Assembly: GCF_900088535.1 (NCBI RefSeq)
Contig: NZ_LT578417.1
Coordinates: 1,984,001 to 2,048,000 of the forward strand
DNA: 64,000 nucleotides
DNA from: Cyanobium sp. NIES-981
Lineage (GTDB): Bacteria > Cyanobacteriota > Cyanobacteriia > PCC-6307 > Cyanobiaceae
Direction: 5' to 3'
Shown here: positions 46,574-55,426 of the stretch, in pieces
Numbering within the stretch: the first letter of the stretch is position 1
How the letters are laid out: every line of letters starts with the position of its first letter
Notes under the pieces: model-generated
What the model was told of the DNA's origin: nothing
Database searches by the model: none
Seen by the model: only the letters and a program-made list of their open reading frames with translations
Position numbers and translations under genes: made by a program

Positions 46574-47381
46574 CACGGTCTTGCAGGAGCGTTACCGGGC
46601 TTCTGAACGCCTCGTCTGCCGGGTGGTGGGCCAGCACCGCAGCACCCAGCGCCAGGGCGGCAAGGTCATCGACCTGGAGGAGGCCAAACTCCGCCATCGC
46701 CTCCGCGAAATCGCAGCGGAGCACATCCGCTGGGGCCGCCGGATGGCCTACCGGCTGCTCAGGCGGGAGGGCTGGACCGTCAATCACAAGCGCATGCAAC
46801 GACTCTGGCGGGAGGAAGGCCTGCAGCGGCCGACTCCCAGAAACCGAAAGCGGGCACGGCCGGCAGACGGCTCGGTGAGGCGTCACCGGGCCCAGCATCC
46901 CCACCAGGTGTGGGCCATGGATTTCCAGTTCGATGCCACCGCCGATGGCCGCAGACTCAAGTTCCTGAACGTGATCGACGAGCACAGCCGCCTCTGCCTG
47001 GCGATCCGGGTGGGCAGGCGGTGCAAGGCCAAAGACGTGGTGACTGTGCTGGAGGAACTCACCAGCCTCTACCCGGCGCCAGCGTTCATCCGATCGGACA
47101 ACGGCCCTGAGTTCATTGCCCAGGCTCTACGGGACTGGTGCGAGGCCAGTGGCACCGCCACGGCGTACATCGAGCTGGGTTCACCAAGGGAGAACGGCTT
47201 TGCCGAGTCGTTCAACGACCGCTTCCGCGATGAGTTCCTCAACACGGAGCTGTTCACCACAGCTCCGTAGGCGCAGATCCTGGCCGATCGCTAGCGCTGG
47301 GAGTACAACACGCTCAGGCCGCACTCGGCCCTCCAGGGGCTGACGCCCCTGGAGGCAGTTCAACAGGGAGCTGCCGCATGA
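46574..47381 (+). pseudogene. 3' part of orfB from the outer IS3-family element
   Basis: Continues the outer orfB whose first 29 nt lie at 45301-45329. Rejoined after removing the inner IS, it reads in frame from CTG AGC CCG GAA through to a TGA at 47379-47381. Two amber codons interrupt it: TAG at 47268-47270, where the inner copy has GAG, and TAG at 47292-47294, where it has TGG. The DDE residues are still present, but the C-terminal 37 codons are cut off. Confidence 0.93.
46866..47140 (+). repeat. 275-bp tract identical to 46000-46274 (outer IS copy)
   Basis: Second member of the identical pair inside orfB; sequence divergence resumes immediately on both sides. Confidence 0.9.
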
Positions 47382-47448
47382 CCACACCCATCCACTCTCA
47401 TAAGGCCTGGGCCGATAAAGGGAGTCACGTCAGAAGATGTAAATAATT

Positions 47449-48945
47449 ATGACTCCCAAGCGCCCTTGCGTTTTCGGAATTAATATTAGTGGAACTCATT
47501 TACTGTTTATGGTTAGGACACCGTTTCGAGCTGGTGCGAGGGTAAGGGTTACGCAGGGAGACGAGACCACTAACCATTCTGGGTTCCCCGGAATGATTGC
47601 ATACGACCTAGTAGCATCAGGAGATACAACAATTACCAGCGCTACCGATGGGGTTGTGCTCTTTGCCGGGCTCAATGGATCAGAGACTTCTGGATATGGG
47701 TATACAGTAGTAATTCGACATAGCACAGGTGTCGATATTTATGGTCATCTACTAAAAAATACATTCAGAGTCGCAACAGGACAATCAGTAAGCGCAGGTC
47801 AAGCGCTAGGTCTTATGGGTAGCTCAGGGAACTCAACAGCAGCTCATTTACACTTTGAACGAAGACAGGGTTCAGTAAGTGTACGACAGACTAGTCAGTT
47901 GAACAACACGTGGACAATATCAGGAGGCACTTCCGCTAGAATTGACTTTACAGATGACCTTTCTATTGGCACCTTTAAGGGGGAAACATGGACATCTACC
48001 AATTCAGGCAGCAACTGGAATGTGGACCCCGTTCTTTTCAGCCCTGTTGCCGATATTTCGAAAGTCAATGGAGTGAGTGGTCAGAGTGAGGTGATTTTCA
48101 GGCCGGGGAATGGAGATGTTCGCGCATTTCTAGCTAATTCATCGGGACTGGCGTTCCTTTACCACAAGATTGGATCTACTGGAACCGAGCAAAAGCTTAT
48201 TGGCTCTGGCAATATCTCAGGATCTACCCAGTCGAACGACGAACTGATTTTTCGGACGCCGCAGAGTGAGATTTACGGATTTAGACTTGGCGAGGATGGT
48301 GTAGCAACTCAATGGTATCGCGTTGGAGGGGTTGGCTCAGATCAGCAAGTTCAAGGAATTGGGGACATCACAGGTGATGGCAAAGATGAGATTATATTCC
48401 GGTCTAGAGGCTCCATTGGAGCGTTTCACACGGACATGAATGGCGTTGCGACTACATTTAGAAATGTTGGGTCTGTCGGAATGGACAGACAAGTGATTGG
48501 GGTTGGCGATATAACAGGAGACGGTAAAGATGAAATTATTTTTGGCGGATTAGACGGAAATATTGGAGCATTTAACACTAGCTCATCCGGCGTCGCCCTT
48601 AACTATTTTTCAGTTGGCTGGGCAGATCCAAGCATGCGAGTCATAGGCCCTGCCGATATTAATGGCGACAATAGAGATGAAATTATCTTTAGGGCAAACA
48701 ACGGGGACGTCGGCGCCTTCAGGATCAACAGCTCAGGCGTTGCGGTGCAATATTATAAGGTCGGCTGGGCAGATCCAACTCACAAACTCATCGGCTTTGG
48801 AAATGTGAATGTAAATTCGCCAGGGGAAGAAATCCTATTTCGCAGTCCAAATGGTGATTTAAATGCCTTTTTTATGAATAGTAGCGGGGTTGCTAGTTCA
48901 TGGAACAAACTTGGATGGGCAGATCCCGGCGTGCCCACAATGTGA
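47449..48945 (+). CDS. M23 peptidase domain fused to FG-GAP/VCBS-like propeller repeats
   Basis: Protein of 498 aa. The LytM/M23 domain (about 25-180) has His43 and Asp53 (NHSGFPGMIAYDL), YGHLL, and His133-x-His135 (AAHLHFER), matching the zinc site of peptidoglycan-cleaving endopeptidases. Six repeats of about 50 residues follow (about 200-498), each with a G-x-GDITGDGKDEIIFR-type Asp-rich loop and SGVA, as in calcium-binding beta-propellers. Composition is near 48% GC against roughly 70% around it, and codon use differs, suggesting transfer. No signal peptide is seen, and the start lies 13 bp from the IS scar, so an upstream exported start may have been lost. Confidence 0.85.
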   Translation: MTPKRPCVFGINISGTHLLFMVRTPFRAGARVRVTQGDETTNHSGFPGMIAYDLVASGDTTITSATDGVVLFAGLNGSETSGYGYTVVIRHSTGVDIYGHLLKNTFRVATGQSVSAGQALGLMGSSGNSTAAHLHFERRQGSVSVRQTSQLNNTWTISGGTSARIDFTDDLSIGTFKGETWTSTNSGSNWNVDPVLFSPVADISKVNGVSGQSEVIFRPGNGDVRAFLANSSGLAFLYHKIGSTGTEQKLIGSGNISGSTQSNDELIFRTPQSEIYGFRLGEDGVATQWYRVGGVGSDQQVQGIGDITGDGKDEIIFRSRGSIGAFHTDMNGVATTFRNVGSVGMDRQVIGVGDITGDGKDEIIFGGLDGNIGAFNTSSSGVALNYFSVGWADPSMRVIGPADINGDNRDEIIFRANNGDVGAFRINSSGVAVQYYKVGWADPTHKLIGFGNVNVNSPGEEILFRSPNGDLNAFFMNSSGVASSWNKLGWADPGVPTM

Positions 48946-49418
48946 CTTACTGGCCAACAAACCCCTATGGTGGACAAGCCACCACCAAACACTCTTTCTT
49001 TGCTTCTCCAGCTCATTACCAACCACTCAGGGGTTGCGTTGGCATGGGCAGTCGAAGCAAGACCAACATGCCATGTCTCCCATAGGCAGGCAGGAAAACC
49101 TGCCTGTCCATCAACCCTGGCTCTGGCTATGTATCGCTTAGTGCAAAGCCTAATCGGGCTCAAGAACTCTTTGTCCTGCTAACCAATATAGGGATCTCGC
49201 ATAGGACAGAAGCTCCCCGCCAGCCATGCGCTGGTTAACCCAGACGCCGCCCAGGAAAAAGCAACTCTTGGCCATCGCCACAGAAGTCCAGCGTCCCCTC
49301 AGAACAACAGACAACGGTCATGAGGTGAACGTCTGATAACTTGTGTGTATGGAACGTTGACATCTTGGCGGGGCTGTTCAGGCTTCAGGTATTCAGTTTC
49401 ATACCTTCATGGGGCAGC
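48946..49418. other. 473-bp intergenic region with hairpins
   Basis: No gene could be supported. A perfect hairpin with 8-bp arms and an AAAA loop lies at 49087-49106 (CAGGCAGG/CCTGCCTG), without a following T-run. A smaller one is at 48969-48983 (GGTGG/CCACC), followed by a weak T-rich stretch, and may act as terminator for the M23 gene. Confidence 0.4.
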
Positions 49419-49925
49419 ATGATGGCAGAACAACAGCAGGATCCAGGCGCAGTAACGCAGCCGGCTGAGTCCCACTCCGACATGGGGGATTCTTCGCTCC
49501 CAGGCCCTGGACGCTTTTACTGTGGATTGATTGAAAGACCCACACGGGTCTTTGACCCGGGCGTATCCGCTGAGCGTGTTCGCCTCATCAATCTGTTCGG
49601 CAACAAGTGGGTGAGCGGAACGGTGCTTCGCTATTACTTTTTCGACCGGAACACCGACGGCCAGAACGTGCTGCTCTCTGATGGCACCAGTGAATGGCGA
49701 AGCTGGGTGGGTGCCGAAGAGCAGAAGGCCGTGGTGCGCCGCGGCTTCGAAGCCTGGAAGACGGTGGGGATCGGCATCGAGTTTCAGGAAGTGAGTGAAC
49801 GCGAGGAGGCAGAGATTCGCATTGGTTTCATGCGTGGAGACGGTGCCTGGTCTTGGCTGGGCCGGGACATCCTCGAGCATGGACCGAATGAGCGCACGAT
49901 GAACTTCGGCTGGGATCTGACTAGG

Positions 49926-50971
49926 TGTGTAGTCCCACCACGTTGTTCAGCTGACGATTGGGTGTGAGGTCGCCAGGGTCGGGGTGTCACCGCCCATCCC
50001 AAGACCTCACACCCCATGCATAGCCACCCCAATGCCCGACTGACGCCGATCAGTCGGGAACGCCTGATTCGTCGGCACCTCAATGAGGGCGTGCCGCTCA
50101 AGGCCCTTGCGGCACAAGCCGGGATCAGCCTGCGCAGCGCCTACAAGTGGCTGGCGCGTTTCCGTGATGGCGGCGTAACGGCACTGGCGGATCGACGGAG
50201 TGTTCGCCGCACCCAGCGGCGGACGCTCGATCCGCAGCAACTGCAGCAGGCTGTGGATCTACGGCACCAGCGCTGCACTCTCCGGCGCATCGCCAGGGCC
50301 GTCAAGGCGCCCCTCTCGACCGTCGGACGTGTGATGAATGCCCTGGGGCTGGGACGGCTCAGAAATCTTGAACCCAAGGTTCCAGTTCGCCGCTACCAGT
50401 GGGAGCGGCCTGGCGACATGATCCATGTCGACACCAAACAGCTGGCCAGGTTTGAGCGGGTCGGTCACCGGATCACCGGTGACCGTCGTCAAGGCTCTTC
50501 CCGAGGCGCCGGCTACGAGAAGGTGCACGTCGCCATCGACGACGCCACCCGCCTGGCGTATGTGGAGGTGCTGGCCGACGAGCAGAGGGCAACGACTGTT
50601 GGATTCCTGGCCCGTGCAGTCGGTTGGTTCTCGGAGCAGGGGATCACCTGCCGGAGGATCCTGTCGGATAACGGCTCCGCCTACCGCTCAGGGGATTGGC
50701 GAAAAGCCTGCCGGGCATTGGATCTGAAACCCATCCGCACCAAGCCCTATACGCCGCAAACCAACGGCAAGGCCGAGCGGTTTATCAAAACGATCCTGGC
50801 GGAATGGGCCTACGTGATCGCCTACCAGACATCAGAGGAACGCAACCGCTGGCTACGTCGCTATCTGGCCATCTATAACGGCAACAGGTGCCACATGGCT
50901 CTCGGTGGCCTCACGCCTCAGCAGTCCCTCCAGCGATTGCTGATCGCTGAATGACCTGGTGAGAAAACACA
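49926..50971 (+). mobile_element. IS481-family insertion sequence
   Basis: It is 1046 bp, with imperfect inverted ends TGTGTAGTCCCACCA (left) and a right end that reads TGTGTTTTCTCACCA on the other strand. It is flanked by a 6-bp target duplication ACTAGG at 49920-49925 and 50972-50977. One intact transposase gene fills it. It split a zinc protease gene eight codons before the zinc-binding motif. Confidence 0.93.
50016..50954 (+). CDS. IS481-family transposase
   Basis: Transposase of 312 aa with an N-terminal helix-turn-helix (about 15-60; GVPLKALAAQAGISLRSAYKWLARF) and an rve-type DDE core. The catalytic residues lie in MIHVDTKQL, RILSDNGSAY and TNGKAERFIKT. The C-terminus has YNGNRCHMALGGLTPQQSLQ, typical of IS481. 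Full-length and without interruption, so the element may be active. Confidence 0.95.
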   Translation: MHSHPNARLTPISRERLIRRHLNEGVPLKALAAQAGISLRSAYKWLARFRDGGVTALADRRSVRRTQRRTLDPQQLQQAVDLRHQRCTLRRIARAVKAPLSTVGRVMNALGLGRLRNLEPKVPVRRYQWERPGDMIHVDTKQLARFERVGHRITGDRRQGSSRGAGYEKVHVAIDDATRLAYVEVLADEQRATTVGFLARAVGWFSEQGITCRRILSDNGSAYRSGDWRKACRALDLKPIRTKPYTPQTNGKAERFIKTILAEWAYVIAYQTSEERNRWLRRYLAIYNGNRCHMALGGLTPQQSLQRLLIAE

Positions 50972-51756
50972 ACTAGGCCGGGTGAAATCGACACCGCGAT
51001 CCATGAGATCGGCCACACCCTTGGCTTTCCGCACGAACACCAGAATCCAAAGGCAGGAATTGAATGGAACGAAGAAGCCGTCTACGCCGCCCTGGCCCAA
51101 CCTCCGAATGGCTGGGATCGCCAGACGACATTCTGGAACATCATCCGCAAACTCTCCCCCAATGAAGTGGAGGGCACCACGTGGGATCCAGACTCCGTGA
51201 TGCACTATCCATTCGGGCCGGGGCTCATCAGGAAGCCGGAGCAGTATGCCAGCGGTTTGCAGCCGGCAGGAGGCCTCTCGGCCAAAGACAATGCCTGGGT
51301 CAGGTCTCTGTACCCACCCGCGCAGCAGGAGGAGGAGACGTTACGCCCCTCGCAATCTGTACTGCTCCATATTGCAGCCGGTGAGCAGCGCCACTTCAGG
51401 GTGAGTTCAAACGAGTCTCGCTATTACCAGTTCCAGACCTTTGGCACCTCAGACACCGTGATGGTGTTGTTCGAGGAAGATCATGGGCAGCTCCGCTACC
51501 GCATAGGAGCCGATGACAGCGGGGAGGATCTCAATGCTTCCTTCCGGTACAAGCTGATCCGGGGCAGAAACTACGTGCTCAGAGTTCGCCTCTACTACGC
51601 CGACAGACCAGGAGAAACAGCCGTGATGATGTGGTAACCCGTGTGATCCACTGTGATATGGCCTGCTGGACCATGGAGCAGACGCATGGGGAGGAGCAGC
51701 CATCAAGGGCCTCAGCAGCCTCATTCACCTGAAATCGACATTGGAGGGAAGCCACG

Positions 51757-52632
51757 ATGGGCAGCAGGAAGCTTGAACTCATTCGTGAGGAGAAACTCCA
51801 TAAGCTGCTGCCCGGCAAGAACCCACGGAGCAGACTTGAAGCTAGTGGGGTTTATGCGATCAACGAATCGACCTGCTATGTGATCTTTGACAACCTCAAC
51901 GAAGTGGCCCTGATTGACACTTCATTGAAAAGCAAGAGCCAGAATCGCATCATCCCTGTTCTTAACGTGGGCACAGGCTTTGAGGACATCACCTATGACC
52001 CACACAAGGAAATCTTTTATCTCATCATTGAAGCCCTGAAGGATGCCAACGGTGATTTCCATGGGCTTGCAGGGGAGTACAAGCGCGACCTCACATTCTG
52101 CAGCTGCAGGCTGCTGGATGTCGCCTTCGCCAAGAAGAACAAGGGCTTCGAAGGGGTGGAGCACCTGTGGCGCGATGGCAACGAATACCTTGTGGGCCTG
52201 TGGGAGGACGCGTTGAATCAGGACGATCAACGCCAAGGCACGGGCCTGCTGCATCTCTTCCTGAAGGCTGACGACGGCGCCTGGACAAAAGAATTTGCCA
52301 TTGAATTACCTTCAACAGCGCAATTCAAGGATTACGCTGCCATTGCCAAGCGTGGCAATCAGGTTACCGTGCTCTCCCAGTCGTCGCGAAGGATCTGGAT
52401 CGGAAAGCTGAACGAAGCCGCAGACGGCTTTGCTGCTGACGCGGGCATAGTCTATCGTTTTCCCTCAAAGCACTATGCCAACGTTGAAGGGGTGTCCTGG
52501 CTGAGCGACAACGAACTTGTCATGGTGTCCGATCGACGCAAGAACGATCACAACAAGAAAGACCAGAGCAAGGGCGACGCATCAAAGGATCAGTCGATCC
52601 ACATTTTCCGCATCCCAGCCGATCATGCTTAG
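51757..52632 (+). CDS. Propeller-like protein, possibly SdiA-regulated/phytase-like
   Basis: Protein of 291 aa with repeated beta-strand-like blocks (SGVYAINESTCYVIFDNLNEVALID, GFEDITYDPHKEIFYLIIEA, GFEGVEHLWRDGNEYLVGLWE, NVEGVSWLSDNELVMVSDR). The FED(I)TYD and FEGVE segments resemble SdiA-regulated and esterase-like phytase propellers, in which such acidic loops bind calcium. There is no signal peptide. Function is unknown. Its composition is lower in GC than the core genes. It lies 119 bp after the interrupted protease gene. Confidence 0.7.
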   Translation: MGSRKLELIREEKLHKLLPGKNPRSRLEASGVYAINESTCYVIFDNLNEVALIDTSLKSKSQNRIIPVLNVGTGFEDITYDPHKEIFYLIIEALKDANGDFHGLAGEYKRDLTFCSCRLLDVAFAKKNKGFEGVEHLWRDGNEYLVGLWEDALNQDDQRQGTGLLHLFLKADDGAWTKEFAIELPSTAQFKDYAAIAKRGNQVTVLSQSSRRIWIGKLNEAADGFAADAGIVYRFPSKHYANVEGVSWLSDNELVMVSDRRKNDHNKKDQSKGDASKDQSIHIFRIPADHA

Positions 52633-53046
52633 AGGCAACGCCTCGATCTGAACGACCGCTCGGAAGGCTGAAGCTGACCGCTGAAGATGAGCCTTGAAGA
52701 TGATCGTTGAAGAAGACAACACTGCCTGGCCAGCTCCATCACAACCGGTGTGAGCTCTGCGCGCGACGACGTGTAGGAACAACCAACGCAGCGCTCTCGT
52801 CCTCTGCCATGGAGGCGGCCTGCTGCCGCTTGCTGGCGATCAAGCCCACGCTGAGCTGGTGCCATGCCTGACGGGAACCGCTGCATCAATCAGGCGGCCG
52901 TCCAGGCGGCCTTCGGCCATCAGCGCTCTGGGGCAGGGCGTGCTGATCGCAGGATCCAGCGCGGCCGTTGACCGCCTGCGGTGCCGCTTGCCATTTCGCC
53001 TCTCCCTCACCAGTCTGGCCATGGCCGTGCCAGGACGATCCGGTCC
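52633..53046. other. 414-bp intergenic region
   Basis: No gene was recognised. The first part (52668-52716) has several imperfect TGAAGATGA-like units. GC rises toward the GMC oxidoreductase gene, marking the right edge of the accessory island. An in-frame GTG at 52981 would extend the next gene by 22 codons. Confidence 0.45.
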
Positions 53047-54795
53047 ATGCCCTGTCTCCCCAGCCTGAGCAGCCTCGCGGATTACCAGCTGGTGGTGGTG
53101 GGGTCAGGCAACGGCGCCTGCGGCTTCCTCGACCAGGTGCTGCGGGGGAACGCGCCACCACGGGTGCTCGTGCTCGAGGAGGGCGACAACTTCTTCGAAA
53201 CCAGCGACATCACCCACCAGCGCAACTGGAGCCGCTCCTACGCCGAGGGCGACATCTTTCGCCTGCACCACGCCCTCACCGCCGATGGGCTGCCGGTGCT
53301 CTGCGGCCGCGCCTGCACGATGGGCGGCGGGGGCTCGATCAATTACACGATGATCTTCGAGTCGCCCGCATGGCTGCAGGACCATGTCGGCCACGAGCCT
53401 GCCTACTGGCAGGACTGCATGCAGGAGCTGGTGGCGGCCCTGCAGCCACGGGACCCCGTGCTCACGCCCCTCGCGGAGCATGTGCTCGGCAGGCTGCAGG
53501 AGGCTGGCTACACGCTGAACCCTGATCGGGTGGGTCCGGTGCCTGTGCTGCCGGAGCAGCATCAGCCCCTGATCCACCCCTTCCCCACCCCGTTCGATGC
53601 CTTTGGCCAGCGCGTGCACAGCGGCGTTTCCCTGCTCGAGTGGGAGGGCAACCCGCAGCTGGATTTCTGCACGGGCCAGCGCGTCAGCAAGCTGCTGCTG
53701 GAGCCTGGCCCCGACGGGCAACGCTGCGTGGGTCTGGAGCTCTGGGAGCCTGCCAGCGGTCGGCGGCGCGAGCTGCCGCTTGCGGCCGAGGCCCGGCTGA
53801 TCCTCTGCGCCGGGGCTGGCTCACCCGCCCTGTTGCTGGAGCACCGCGACGACCTCGGCAATCCGGCGATCGGCCTTGAGGTGAACGACCACATCCTGCT
53901 GCCGTTCGGCATCTATCTGCTGCCGTGCGATCAGCCGGTGTCGCTGAAGGATCAGTACGTGGGGCTGATGGCCACCGACTGGCCAGGCGATCCCACCGCC
54001 TCGGGCGACGATCCGCTCGCCCAGCCGCCGGTGGTGGCCAATCTCGACTTCTTCGCCGGGGAGCTCGGCACCCTGCTCAACCTGCTGGCCCACCTGCTGA
54101 TCGCCTTCTGGCTGCCCAATGCCTGGAAGCGCTGGATGGTGCGCTGGCCACCACTGTTCACGCTGCTCAAAACCCTCAGCCTCGCGCTCGTGGCCCTGTT
54201 CGACAGGCTCGATCAGCTGGTGCGCCTGCTGCACCATCCCTTCGGCGCCCGGCGTGAGCCCCGCACCGTGATCGCCGCCATTCTCAAATTCAACATGGCC
54301 CGCCCCGGGCAGTACCGCAGCCCCGGCGCGCCCCGAAACCCCGACCGCCCAGACCCCCAGCCCCTGCCGATCAGCCTGAACTGCTTCGCGCCGGGCACCG
54401 CCGATGCCGCGGTGGCGGAGGCGGTGATCGACCGGCACCTGCCCCTGATGAACTCCCTCGGGGTGCCCCCCCATCCGCTGGTGCAGCGTCTGATCCGCCT
54501 GCTGGCCCCCCTGCCCTACCGGCCTGATCAGGTGAAGGGCTACGTGAACCACTACCGTCGCCACGACCTGCTCACCGAGCAGCACCTTTCCGGTGGCTGC
54601 CTGTTCGGCACAGCCCTCGACCGGGGCCTGGAGGATCCCGCCCGCACGGGGCTGGTGCTGGGTTCCAGCAACATCCACGTGGCTGATCTGTCCGCAGCAC
54701 CGCTACCCCGCGTCAGCCCCCAGATGACCGCCTACCTGATCGGCCACCACGTGGGCCGCCAGATGCGCCTGGCCCGCCAGGCCCGCGGCGCCTGA
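53047..54795 (+). CDS. GMC-family FAD oxidoreductase
   Basis: Protein of 582 aa related to glucose-methanol-choline oxidoreductases. The dinucleotide-binding motif is VVVGSGNGACGFL near residue 15, followed by VLVLEEGDNFFE. The FAD-contacting segment is GRACTMGGGGSINYTMIF, the GMC signature. The C-terminal GMC_oxred_C-like part ends GLVLGSSNIHVADLSAAPLPRVSPQMTAYLIG, where the usual Asn/His active pair may be N-H. A hydrophobic stretch at about 335-400 is unusual for soluble GMC enzymes and may bind the membrane. Substrate is unknown. The ATG at 53047 removes a non-conserved leader. Confidence 0.88.
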   Translation: MPCLPSLSSLADYQLVVVGSGNGACGFLDQVLRGNAPPRVLVLEEGDNFFETSDITHQRNWSRSYAEGDIFRLHHALTADGLPVLCGRACTMGGGGSINYTMIFESPAWLQDHVGHEPAYWQDCMQELVAALQPRDPVLTPLAEHVLGRLQEAGYTLNPDRVGPVPVLPEQHQPLIHPFPTPFDAFGQRVHSGVSLLEWEGNPQLDFCTGQRVSKLLLEPGPDGQRCVGLELWEPASGRRRELPLAAEARLILCAGAGSPALLLEHRDDLGNPAIGLEVNDHILLPFGIYLLPCDQPVSLKDQYVGLMATDWPGDPTASGDDPLAQPPVVANLDFFAGELGTLLNLLAHLLIAFWLPNAWKRWMVRWPPLFTLLKTLSLALVALFDRLDQLVRLLHHPFGARREPRTVIAAILKFNMARPGQYRSPGAPRNPDRPDPQPLPISLNCFAPGTADAAVAEAVIDRHLPLMNSLGVPPHPLVQRLIRLLAPLPYRPDQVKGYVNHYRRHDLLTEQHLSGGCLFGTALDRGLEDPARTGLVLGSSNIHVADLSAAPLPRVSPQMTAYLIGHHVGRQMRLARQARGA

Positions 54796-54847
54796 TCACC
54801 CGACCATTCCCCTGCGTCAGCCGTCGCTGCGTCAGCCATCCCCTCCC

Positions 54848-55426
54848 ATGCCCCTCCCCACCGCTTCGCCCCTGCCGCCCGCCCCAGCCCTTGGGGCCCT
54901 GCTGGTGGGACTGATGCTGGCCGCCGCCGCCCCGGCCCCGGCCGCTCCCCTGCCTCCCGAGGCCCGCGACATGCAGCGCTTCTGCCAGGGCGAAGCGGCC
55001 TCGGCCTTCAGGGTGAGCCCCAGGGCCATCCGCACCCTGCCGGTGGAGCGCAGGCTCGGCAGTGGCTACGTGGTGTACGGCCAGACCCCGGCGGATGGCG
55101 AGTCGGCCCTGTTCTTCGTGTGCAGCTTCGACAACGGCCGCCGCTTCACCGGCGTACGCACCACCGCCGACCAGCGCGCCAGCGGCGCTGGGCGCTCCGA
55201 GCCGATGCCGGTGTCGGAGATGCCCCGCTTCTGCCGCGGCATGGTGGCCGAGGAGTTCAGGCTCAACCCCCGCGCCATCTCCGTTCTGGACGCTGAGAAA
55301 CAGCCGAACGGCAGCTACACCGTGCAGGCCATCGCCCGCCCCACCTCCGCCAACACCACCGAAGTGTTCGAGTGCCGCTTCGGCTCCAAGGGCCGCTACA
55401 AGCGGGTGGAGCGCCCCAGGAACTGA
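54848..55426 (+). CDS. Small exported protein with two tandem repeats of one domain
   Basis: Protein of 192 aa. A signal peptide (about 12-34, ALGALLVGLMLAAAAPAPAAP) is followed by two related units at about 38-105 and 123-190. Each has FC-x-G, F-x-x-x-P-R-A-I, a (S/T)Y-V strand, an FxC pair and a closing G-R-x(3)-V. The Cys positions suggest one disulfide per unit. No known domain was recognised. It lies 52 bp after the GMC gene and overlaps the next small exported gene. Confidence 0.78.
   Translation: MPLPTASPLPPAPALGALLVGLMLAAAAPAPAAPLPPEARDMQRFCQGEAASAFRVSPRAIRTLPVERRLGSGYVVYGQTPADGESALFFVCSFDNGRRFTGVRTTADQRASGAGRSEPMPVSEMPRFCRGMVAEEFRLNPRAISVLDAEKQPNGSYTVQAIARPTSANTTEVFECRFGSKGRYKRVERPRN

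Larger units (their letters stand above)
44952..47432 (+). mobile_element. Outer IS3-family element, decayed and interrupted by a second copy
   Basis: The left end (TGACGTGG...) begins at 44952 and the right end (...GTCACGTCA) finishes at 47432. A 4-bp target duplication GAAG flanks it (44948-44951 and 47433-47436). Removing the inner element and one CTGT copy leaves 1237 bp, almost the same as the 1240-bp inner copy. Its orfA has an amber codon and its orfB has two, so it is inactive. It lies between the NYN-domain gene and the M23/propeller gene. Confidence 0.93.
49419..51637 (+). pseudogene. Astacin-like zinc metalloprotease gene interrupted by an IS481-family element
   Basis: The gene is split into 49419-49925 (169 codons) and 50978-51637 (219 codons plus stop). 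Removing the IS and one ACTAGG copy joins them in frame to a 388-aa protein. The rejoined protein has the astacin-type zinc site H178-E-x2-H182-x5-H188-E (HEIGHTLGFPHEHQNP) and a Met-turn with Met244 (DSVMHYPFG). A beta-rich C-terminal domain (about 300-388) resembles a pre-peptidase C-terminal domain. No classic signal peptide is seen. Start is ATG 49419 or 49422. As it stands the first part ends at 49967 after 14 IS-encoded residues and lacks the active site. Confidence 0.9.

Noticed and set aside
45329-46574. Composite transposon carrying cargo between two IS3 copies
   Set aside because: The two copies are nested with nothing between them except target duplications; the outer ends belong to one element.
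49087-49106. 8-bp hairpin as a rho-independent terminator
   Set aside because: No T-run follows on either strand, so it is recorded only as a hairpin in the intergenic region.
48890-49182. Several short open frames after the M23/propeller gene
   Set aside because: They overlap each other in different frames, lack start context and show no domain or codon bias.
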